NCBI RefSeq assembly: GCF_004331645.1
Contig: NZ_SJSK01000001.1
Coordinates: 496,001-560,000, forward strand
DNA: 64,000 nucleotides
Origin: Pedobacter frigiditerrae
Lineage (GTDB): Bacteria; Bacteroidota; Bacteroidia; Sphingobacteriales; Sphingobacteriaceae
Reading direction: 5' to 3'
Shown: one piece after another, positions 7,867 through 14,373 of the stretch
How positions within the stretch are numbered: the stretch's first letter is position 1
Layout of the letters: each line of letters begins with the position of its first letter
Translations under genes and position numbers: made by a program
Notes under the pieces: model-generated
Database searches by the model: none
Told to the model about the DNA's origin: nothing
Seen by the model: the letters and a program-made list of their open reading frames with translations, nothing else

Positions 7867-9066
7867 ATGAAAAAAAACTTACTAATTATCGGACTAATAA
7901 TCTTTGTAATGCCGCTTTCTTATGCGCAACAGATTAAAAAAAATAGCGATAGCGTTTCTGCAAGTTACAAACGTAGTTCTCTTTATACCTTAATGACAAC
8001 CAACTCGTCAAGAGAGTACGAAACAGACATTCAAAAGTACTTTGTTGATAGGGTTTTACCAGATAAATATAACAACCATAATTTAAGTGAAAGATATATT
8101 GAAGCTTCAAGCGCAAAAGACGAATTAACTAACATCAAGAACTATTTAGCAGCTAATAAAATTGCACAGAAATTAGTAGCCAAATGGTTTAATCGAAGTG
8201 AAAAGGGAGGCTTTAATATGAATTTGATTAAAGAAAGAGGGTTCTATGACGCAAATATTTTAAACATTGAGGTTGCAAAATCGAGTAAAAGGGGTTTATC
8301 TGCCTTGGCTGATGCGGGGGAGGAACTAATCGGTAACACCTTTGTATTGGTAAACGATTCTAAATATACCAATAAAGAAGAAGTAGCGGGTAAAGCCAGG
8401 GCGCTCTTAGGCGCCTTTGCTTCTAAGCTTGGCGCGGTAGGCAGTCAATTAGCCGATCAGGGGTTAAAAACCTTTGGTAAAGGGTTTGTTGTGGCTACTC
8501 ACTCACATTTGTTTAAACTGGTGTGGAATGAGGAAATACAAAGCAGGTTTTATAACGAGCTATGGGCTGATGACAAAACCATAACGCCTGCAAAAAAACT
8601 AGCTTTTGATAATGCCGATTTCTTTAAACTAGAATATATTGGCACTGATAAATCATTTGCTGATGTACAGTCTACAGCATACACAACCAAATCAAATAGC
8701 GAGTTAATTGGCAGAGCGACAGTAAAATCAATAGAGAATGTAATATCTAAACTACAAGGTGAATATGATGTTTTTAAAACAAAAATGCCATTGTTTAGCA
8801 TTGAACCATTAACCGCAAAAATTGGCTTAAAAGATGGTGTAACAGAGAAAACTAAGTTCGAAGTTTTAGAACAACAAGAAGACGAAAAGGGCAAAACAAA
8901 GTTTGTACAAATTGGAACCCTAAAAGTTGATACTAAATATCCTATTTGGGATAATAAGTTTGCAGCCGACGAGGAAAATCCTAATCAAAAAACTGACAAA
9001 ACCTATTTCAAAAAAGTAAGCGGTAAAGATTTTTATCCGGGTTTATTAATCAGACAGGTTAAGTAG
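7867..9066 (+). CDS. Exported protein of unknown function, first gene of five-gene exported module
   Basis: A 399-residue protein with a signal peptide (MKKNLLIIGLIIFVMPLSYAQ, cleavage near residue 20). The mature sequence has YKRSSLYTLMTTNSSREYE, VLPDKYNNHNLSERY, IAQKLVAKWFNR, NLIKERGFYDA, and a strongly conserved-looking core ADAGEELIGNTFVLVND, followed by an Ala/Gly-rich amphipathic stretch (ARALLGAFASKLGAVGSQLA). I recall similar proteins in Bacteroides and Prevotella, always unnamed. There is no catalytic motif. It begins a run of five plus-strand exported genes with gaps of 60, 147, 5 and 15 bp that closes with the terminator at 12237, so an operon is likely. It is probably periplasmic or on the outer membrane; the function is unknown. 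Confidence 0.82.
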   Translation: MKKNLLIIGLIIFVMPLSYAQQIKKNSDSVSASYKRSSLYTLMTTNSSREYETDIQKYFVDRVLPDKYNNHNLSERYIEASSAKDELTNIKNYLAANKIAQKLVAKWFNRSEKGGFNMNLIKERGFYDANILNIEVAKSSKRGLSALADAGEELIGNTFVLVNDSKYTNKEEVAGKARALLGAFASKLGAVGSQLADQGLKTFGKGFVVATHSHLFKLVWNEEIQSRFYNELWADDKTITPAKKLAFDNADFFKLEYIGTDKSFADVQSTAYTTKSNSELIGRATVKSIENVISKLQGEYDVFKTKMPLFSIEPLTAKIGLKDGVTEKTKFEVLEQQEDEKGKTKFVQIGTLKVDTKYPIWDNKFAADEENPNQKTDKTYFKKVSGKDFYPGLLIRQVK

Positions 9067-9126
9067 CCTAATTCTTGAATTGAGCCTAAATTTCACATCA
9101 TTAATCCATTACTAACCATCATAAAA

Positions 9127-9654
9127 ATGAGTATTAAATCAGTTCTAATTATTGTCCTTACCACAATAACATTTGTTGCAAAGGCACAACAAAAATTTAC
9201 AAAAGTTAAACCCACCGAAGAAGATAAACAAACCTATGCTTGGAATTATGAGATAGAATGTGCTGGCGTAGGTACAGACGGAATGTATTTGGTAAAAGTT
9301 TACACCATCTCAAGCAAATCAAAACTAGATCTTGAACAAGCGAAAAAAAATGCTGTTCACGGTGTAATTTTTAAAGGATTTCCTGGTAAAGATGGGTGTA
9401 AATCTCAAAAAGCCATAGCCACAAACCCGAATATCGAATATGAAAAAAACGATTTCTTTATGAACTTTTTTCAAGATAACGGGAAATACATGAAATACGT
9501 TAGCTTATCTAACGCAGGCCAAATTGATGCAAAAGATACCAAAAAAGTAGGCAAAGAATTTAAGATTGGTGTAATTGTAACCGTATCAAAAGATGCATTA
9601 CGCAAAGATTTAGAAGAGGCAGGAATTATTAGAGGGTTAAACTCTGGGTTTTAA
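9127..9654 (+). CDS. Exported protein of unknown function, paralogue of the next gene
   Basis: A 175-residue protein with a signal peptide (MSIKSVLIIVLTTITFVAKAQ). The mature part reads YEIECAGVGTDGMYLVKVYT, LDLEQAKKNAVHGVIFKGFPG, EYEKNDFFMNFFQDNGKYM, FKIGVIVTVSKDALRKDLEE and AGII. It aligns from end to end with the following gene: GISTDGNGRLIVKSF / NVLKKVIREIVFVGI / DKQDYFLKFYTS / LGFEISVDRSRIKEKL / EGII. So the two are tandem duplicates that have diverged. The fold is probably a small alpha-beta sandwich of the flotillin/LPP20-like kind, but this is a guess. It is the second gene of the five-gene module. It differs from its paralogue in having no lipobox. Confidence 0.78.
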   Translation: MSIKSVLIIVLTTITFVAKAQQKFTKVKPTEEDKQTYAWNYEIECAGVGTDGMYLVKVYTISSKSKLDLEQAKKNAVHGVIFKGFPGKDGCKSQKAIATNPNIEYEKNDFFMNFFQDNGKYMKYVSLSNAGQIDAKDTKKVGKEFKIGVIVTVSKDALRKDLEEAGIIRGLNSGF

Positions 9655-9801
9655 AAAAATTAAGATGAAACCATCATGATCTTCAAAATCATAGCTAATG
9701 AACGAATCATGTTAGCTTCATCACAATTAAAAACAAACCGAGTTTACGAGCTCGTTAATACAAATGTAAACCATCAATAAGACATTAATAATTTATACAG
9801 G

Positions 9802-10287
9802 ATGAAAAAATTAAAATTATTGGCATTTATAATAGCCATAATAAGCTGTTCATGCAGTCAAAAAGTAGTTTTGGACAAAGGCAACTATAACTATCAAGTT
9901 GCAGGAATTAGTACCGATGGTAATGGCCGTTTAATTGTAAAATCATTTGCAACAGGCAGAACCTATGAAGAGATTAAAGTTAACGTATTAAAAAAGGTAA
10001 TTAGAGAAATTGTTTTTGTTGGTATTACCAATGGCAACAATGCCATGTTTCAAAAACCAATTATTACCGATGTAAGAGTAGAAACTGATAAGCAGGACTA
10101 TTTCTTAAAGTTTTACACTTCGTTACTATCAACACAAGACTTTGTAAGCATATCAAGGGAATTTGCAACCAAACAAGAAATTAAAATGTTAGAAAAGACA
10201 CAAAATTTGGCGCTAGGTTTTGAAATTTCAGTTGATAGATCGCGAATAAAAGAAAAACTCATGAATGAGGGTATAATTAAAAATTAA
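9802..10287 (+). CDS. Lipoprotein of unknown function, paralogue of the preceding gene
   Basis: A 161-residue protein with a lipobox: LAFIIAIISCSCSQK, Cys17 or Cys19 as lipidated residue. The rest matches the upstream 175-residue protein over its whole length (TDGNGRLIVKS, KKVIREIVFVG, DYFLKFYTS, FEISVDRSRIKEKL, EGII). One copy is thus membrane-anchored and the other soluble, which suggests a pair that assemble together. Its stop is 5 bp before the ATG of the next gene, a sign of one transcript. The 147-bp gap upstream holds no clear promoter and no terminator. The function is unknown. Confidence 0.78.
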   Translation: MKKLKLLAFIIAIISCSCSQKVVLDKGNYNYQVAGISTDGNGRLIVKSFATGRTYEEIKVNVLKKVIREIVFVGITNGNNAMFQKPIITDVRVETDKQDYFLKFYTSLLSTQDFVSISREFATKQEIKMLEKTQNLALGFEISVDRSRIKEKLMNEGIIKN

Positions 10288-10292
10288 GTGAT

Positions 10293-11240
10293 ATGAAAAG
10301 AAAAATACTTCTGGCTATAACGATAATACTTTTGCATACACAGGTATTTTCGCAAGCAAAAAAACCCCGTATAATGATTGTGCCCAGCGATGCATGGTGC
10401 ATAACTAAAGGGTACTATACCTCTTTTGATGATCAGGGCACAAAAAAACAAATACCTGATTATAAAAAAGCATTTCAAAACGATCTTGATTTGAAATTAG
10501 TGATTAGCAAGATTAATGGCGTAATGGGAGAGAAAGGCTTTCCTTTAATCAGTTTAGAGCAAACATTAAAAAGCTTAGAAACAAATAGTGCCGAAGATGC
10601 CATATTGACTTCAAAAACAGGGGGAGGTGTAACCGAATCGCCAATTGATAAGTTACGTAAAACAGCAAAAGCGGATATAATAATGGATCTTTCTTACCGG
10701 GTAAACGAAAGTGGACCAAAAAAATATGTAAGTTTTATACTGGCTGGGTTAGACGCTTACTCAAATAAGGAAATTGCAACGGCAACGGGTAATGGCGCAC
10801 CCTCTTTTTCTGTTGATGTGCCTATTTTACTTGAGGAGGCAGTTCTCAATCACATGGATAATTTTAGTAATTCATTACAAAAGCACTTTGATGATTTGTT
10901 TGAAAACGGTAGAGAGATTTCTATCTACGTTAAAAAATTCGATACTTGGTCTGGCGATTTAGAAAAAGAATATAACGGTGAAGAATTGGGAACCCTGATT
11001 GAAAATTGGATGAAAGCAAATACGGTAAAGGGGCGCTTTAGTACTGTAGATGCTACTGAAAACCAAATGCATTTCGATCAAGTACGCATTCCGCTTTATG
11101 ATGCTTCAGGTAATGCTATCGATGCTAGAGCGTTTGCAAGAAATCTACAAAAATTCTTAAGTGCGGCTCCTTTTTCAATTGTAAATAAATTGATGACAAA
11201 AGGACTTGGTCAAGCAGTAATTGTTTTAGGAGAAAAATAA
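10293..11240 (+). CDS. Exported protein resembling DUF6175, unknown function
   Basis: A 315-residue protein with a signal peptide (MKRKILLAITIILLHTQVFSQ). The mature N-terminus KKPRIMIVPSDAWCITKGYY is a striking motif (PSD.WC) that I remember from Bacteroidota proteins filed as DUF6175. The middle (RKTAKADIIMDLSYRVNESG, then VSFILAGLDAYSNKEIATATG) reads like the CsgG/LpoB/TolB-N type alpha-beta fold, in which an ancestral sensor of 'A.AD.......D..S......' precedes a strand describing a variable component. The C-terminus (VRIPLYDASGNAIDARAFAR) is conserved-looking. It is the fourth gene of the exported module, 5 bp after the lipoprotein gene. The CsgG-like comparison hints at an envelope assembly or secretion accessory role, but is only inference. 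Confidence 0.75.
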   Translation: MKRKILLAITIILLHTQVFSQAKKPRIMIVPSDAWCITKGYYTSFDDQGTKKQIPDYKKAFQNDLDLKLVISKINGVMGEKGFPLISLEQTLKSLETNSAEDAILTSKTGGGVTESPIDKLRKTAKADIIMDLSYRVNESGPKKYVSFILAGLDAYSNKEIATATGNGAPSFSVDVPILLEEAVLNHMDNFSNSLQKHFDDLFENGREISIYVKKFDTWSGDLEKEYNGEELGTLIENWMKANTVKGRFSTVDATENQMHFDQVRIPLYDASGNAIDARAFARNLQKFLSAAPFSIVNKLMTKGLGQAVIVLGEK

Positions 11241-11255
11241 ACTAAACGAAAAAAC

Positions 11256-12212
11256 ATGAAAAAATTATTATTTTTCTTACTTGCCTTATCGCCTGTTTTT
11301 GGTGTTTTTGCTCAAAATAGCCAGGGTAAGGTTGATGATTTTGGAAGAATTACCTTAGCGGCCTATGTTCCAGAACAAATTGATGAAATGCCGGTTTCGG
11401 CTAGAAGCATTTTGTCTAATAAATTAAGCCAAATTGTTACGGAAAGTGGTATGGGGGGAAGCGCCATGAACGAACGTTTTATCATTACAGCAAATGTTAG
11501 CGTCATGTCTAAAAACATAACGGCAACAGCGCCGGCTATGCATGCCTTATCATTAGATATTACGCTTTACATTGGCGACGGTATTGACGGCACAAAGTTC
11601 TCAAGCACATCAGTAAGCGTTAAAGGTGTTGGAGAAAATGAAACTAAAGCCTATATCTCTGCCATAAAAGGTATCAATGCAAACAATAATGCCATTAAAA
11701 CATTTATAGAATCTGGAAAGGCTAAAATTTTAAAATATTACAATACCAAATGTGATTTTATTATTAGCGATGCACAAAGCTTGGCTAGTCAGGGTAGATA
11801 TGAAGAAGCTTTTTATAAATTATCAGGCATACCAGAAATTAGTAAAGATTGTTATAACAAGGCAAGATCTATCATTATCCCTATCTACAAAAAGCATAGA
11901 GATAAGATCTGCCAAACCAGATTAATGGAAGCAAAAACAATTTGGGCGGCAAGCCAAAATTATGATGGCGCTGTCGCTGCGGGAGATATCTTAAGTCAGA
12001 TAGATCCAACTTCTGCTTGTTATGCTGAAGTGAAAAAATTTGTTGCTGAAATTGCTAAGGGTGTGAAAGAAAAAGACAATAAAGAATGGCAGTTTATATT
12101 TAAACAACAGCAATTAGATTCTGATGTTCTTAAATCAGCTTACAGTTTGGGTATGGCTTATGCCAATCGTCAACCGCAAGCTGTAGTTTATAATGTAAAG
12201 GGTTGGTGGTAA
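11256..12212 (+). CDS. Exported protein with helical-repeat region, last gene of the module
   Basis: A 318-residue protein with a signal peptide (MKKLLFFLLALSPVFGVFAQ). Residues ~25-150 form an alpha-beta domain: FGRITLAAYVPEQIDEMP, ILSNKLSQIVTESGMGG, RFIITANVSVMSKNITATAP, LSLDITLYIGDG, VSVKGVGENETKAY. This is the layout of CsgG/LPP20-like envelope proteins, where a response is built from a family of similar terms. Residues ~165-265 are helical and TPR-like: DAQSLASQGRYEEAFYKLSG, then SQNYDGAVAAGDILSQIDP. It ends with NVKGWW. It follows the DUF6175-like gene by 15 bp and is followed by a strong terminator. The combination of an envelope alpha-beta domain and TPR-like helices suggests a scaffold at the cell envelope. 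Confidence 0.78.
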   Translation: MKKLLFFLLALSPVFGVFAQNSQGKVDDFGRITLAAYVPEQIDEMPVSARSILSNKLSQIVTESGMGGSAMNERFIITANVSVMSKNITATAPAMHALSLDITLYIGDGIDGTKFSSTSVSVKGVGENETKAYISAIKGINANNNAIKTFIESGKAKILKYYNTKCDFIISDAQSLASQGRYEEAFYKLSGIPEISKDCYNKARSIIIPIYKKHRDKICQTRLMEAKTIWAASQNYDGAVAAGDILSQIDPTSACYAEVKKFVAEIAKGVKEKDNKEWQFIFKQQQLDSDVLKSAYSLGMAYANRQPQAVVYNVKGWW

Positions 12213-12236
12213 ATTAGCGTCTCTCAATTTAAGGTT

Positions 12237-12272
12237 AAAAATCTAGGCTAATATTATTAGTCCTAGATTTTT
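12237..12272 (+). terminator. Intrinsic terminator of the five-gene exported module
   Basis: AAAAATCTAGG and CCTAGATTTTT form an 11-bp perfect stem around a 14-nt loop, with the T-run at the end of the right arm, 24 bp after the stop of the last gene. Symmetry also allows it to act on the minus strand, downstream of the SDR gene. Confidence 0.85.
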
Positions 12273-12339
12273 TGCTTTGAGACCAGTAGATGCATAAAAA
12301 AGATTTTCCTAGGAACGAGAGTATAATGAATAACCCTTC

Positions 12340-12372
12340 TAATAGATTCTTCGCCTCGCTCTGAATGACAAA
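12340..12372. repeat. Possible dispersed intergenic element
   Basis: The words GATTCTTCGCCTCGCTCTGA and ATGACAAA lie between the terminator and the SDR stop. This wording is typical of dispersed intergenic elements in Bacteroidota as I remember them; only one copy is seen here. Confidence 0.3.
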
Positions 12373-12377
12373 AGTGG

Positions 12378-13193
12378 TTAAACTCCGCTATTCACAAAAA
12401 AGCCGCCATCAACATTAATAACCGTTCCCGTTACAAAAGCTGAAGCGTCGCTTAACAACCATTGCAAAGCACCAATCAATTCATCGGTATCACCAAAACG
12501 TTTAAATGGAGTTTGTTTAATTACCAAGTTACCACGTTCTGTATAAGAACCATCCGTGTTGGTTAATAAAGCTCTATTTTGTTCGGTTAAAAAGAAACCA
12601 GGGGCGATCGCGTTCATCCTTACTTTATCACCAAAACGATTAGCCAATTCTACGGCAAACCATTGCGTATAACAGTCAATTGCTGCCTTACCCATGCTAT
12701 AACCCAAAACCCTAGTAATTACTCTTTTAGAACTCATTGAAGAGATATTTACAATACTCCCTGTACCTGCTTGTAACATTGCCTTACCGAAAATTTGAGT
12801 CGGAATTAACGTCCCCCAAAGATTTAATTCCATCGCTTTGCGCATGCCGTCAACGTTCATCCCGAAAATATCATCGTCTTTCATGATAATAGCCTCAGGT
12901 ATATTTCCTCCGGCTGCGTTTACCAAGCCATCAATTCTTCCAAAAGCTGCTAAAACTTCATCTCTGGCTTGCTCTAATGCTTTTTCATCAAGTACATCAG
13001 CAATTAATGCGATTGCCTTACCGCCGTTTCTAATCACTTCTTCAGCTCTTTCATTGGCAACTTTTTCATTTCTTCCTAAAATCCCAACCGTTCCACCCGC
13101 TTCTACTATCCCTTTTATAAATGATTTTCCTATGATTCCTGTTCCGCCTGTCACAACGATTACTTTTCCTTCTAAAGAGAATTTGTTATTCAT
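12378..13193 (-). CDS. SDR family oxidoreductase, D-mannonate/fructuronate reductase-like
   Basis: A 271-residue classical short-chain dehydrogenase: nucleotide-binding VTGGTGIIGKSF (TGxxxGxG), GILGRNE, ADVLDE, NAAGGN (NAG motif), SIVNISSMSS with the catalytic serine, and Y-S-M-G-K as the YxxxK pair; the C-terminus has TGTVINVDGGF. Close relatives in Bacteroidota are annotated as SDR-type D-mannonate oxidoreductase, which interconverts D-fructuronate and D-mannonate with NAD(H). That would fit hexuronate use, but no UxuA or UxaC is beside it, so the substrate is uncertain. It is cytoplasmic. It is separated from the mannan locus by 390 bp with two dispersed repeats, so it may be transcribed alone. 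Confidence 0.82.
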   Translation of the reverse strand: MNNKFSLEGKVIVVTGGTGIIGKSFIKGIVEAGGTVGILGRNEKVANERAEEVIRNGGKAIALIADVLDEKALEQARDEVLAAFGRIDGLVNAAGGNIPEAIIMKDDDIFGMNVDGMRKAMELNLWGTLIPTQIFGKAMLQAGTGSIVNISSMSSKRVITRVLGYSMGKAAIDCYTQWFAVELANRFGDKVRMNAIAPGFFLTEQNRALLTNTDGSYTERGNLVIKQTPFKRFGDTDELIGALQWLLSDASAFVTGTVINVDGGFFVNSGV

Positions 13194-13380
13194 TATTTAT
13201 ATTTTTAATCAATTATTTACATCAATTTTCTAAGGTAGTAATTCTATTTTAAAGCACTTATTTCTACGTGGCTAAAACGCTAATAAGGCAACTATATGGC
13301 TCTCAAAATTGGTGCTAAAAAAGTAAAGTGGAAACTTCCGAATCATTACTATCGACCAAATATTTGGGGAATTAGTTTTG

Positions 13381-13576
13381 CCCGCTGATGAACGCTAATC
13401 TCGCAGATAAAAGAAGATTAGGATTTACCAAATAGAATGCCTTCGCCAAAAAAACATCTGCGCAATCCCCAAAACCTGCGGGAGAAAATATAAGCCCTCT
13501 GATGTACGCAAATTACGAGATAAAAGAATATTATGATTCGTTATGTTTATAAACGCTAGAAAAAATCTGCGGGAGA
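13381..13576. repeat. Two tandem copies of a dispersed intergenic repeat
   Basis: The 392-bp gap between the SDR and esterase genes holds no gene. Copy 1 is at 13381-13484 and copy 2 at 13495-13576. Each starts with (C)CTGATG-ACGC-AAT--CG-AGATAAAAGAA and ends with CTGCGGGAGAAA. Copy 1 opens with CCCGCTGAT and closes with GCGGGAG, so the ends are inverted repeats. A third, shorter copy is at 3098-3161. Confidence 0.6.
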
Positions 13577-13585
13577 AAGGAAAAC

Positions 13586-14356
13586 TTACTTCTTAATCAG
13601 CATTAACATTTCCTTTGCGAAGCGGACACCATATGTAGTTGCAGAAGGGCTATCGAAATGCGTAGTATCTCCTTTATGGGTTAAACCTTCTGAAGTAACA
13701 TAATTGGTGAGCTTAATTTTTTGAGGAACCTGATGCAATACCTCATTAATTAACTTATAGTTATCACGATATTGACCTAGCTCGCCAACCACAAAAGGTA
13801 AGTTTGGATTATTGGTTTCTTTACGAACTCGTTCAATTAAAGCAGTTAATTTTTCTAAGTAAACCGCAGCAGATTTAGGATTACTGTCTGATTCTCCCTG
13901 CAACCAAATTGCTCCATTAATTTTCCCTAGTTTCATAGCTTCCTTTATCCTTAATAAGGCATCATCATAAGGATGTGTGTTGGTAGATTTATCAAAAGCA
14001 CCAGGTTCCCATTTAGCAATTGATGTTCCACCAACCGCACAAGGAACTAGATAGATGGAATCTTTCGGAAAAGCATCAGCCAATGCTGCACCAAATGCTA
14101 AACCCGGACCAACGCCTGCTACCTTTGGTTTATCGAAATGGATTGGATGTTTAGCAGCAACCCATTCGTTATTTGCATTGAGCATTAAAACCCTAGTATG
14201 TTGCAGTTCTTTATATTCATCTGTAATTACACCACGACCAGCCATATTGCTCTGCCCCATTAACAAATAAATTTGCTTCCTCGGCTTCTCTGACCAATTT
14301 TTAAGCCTAAAACTAAAACAAACTAATGTTAACGCAACAAATACAAGGTATTTCAT
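13586..14356 (-). CDS. Sialate O-acetylesterase / CE6-like carbohydrate acetylesterase
   Basis: A 256-residue exported SGNH-type esterase. It has a signal-like N-terminus (MKYLVFVALTLVCFSFRL) and the block I motif YLLMGQSNMAGRG with the catalytic serine in GQSNMAG. The block with GAIWLQGESDSN is the DUF303/CE6 signature, and the C-terminal DTTHFDSPSATTYGVRFA supplies the Asp/His pair. CE6 and sialate-O-acetylesterase-like enzymes remove O-acetyl groups from xylan or other glycans. It lies 17 bp after the phospholipase C gene on the same strand, so the two are probably co-transcribed and linked to glycan use. The exact acetylated substrate is not known. Confidence 0.85.
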   Translation of the reverse strand: MKYLVFVALTLVCFSFRLKNWSEKPRKQIYLLMGQSNMAGRGVITDEYKELQHTRVLMLNANNEWVAAKHPIHFDKPKVAGVGPGLAFGAALADAFPKDSIYLVPCAVGGTSIAKWEPGAFDKSTNTHPYDDALLRIKEAMKLGKINGAIWLQGESDSNPKSAAVYLEKLTALIERVRKETNNPNLPFVVGELGQYRDNYKLINEVLHQVPQKIKLTNYVTSEGLTHKGDTTHFDSPSATTYGVRFAKEMLMLIKK

Positions 14357-14373
14357 AGAATTTAAATTTTTAG

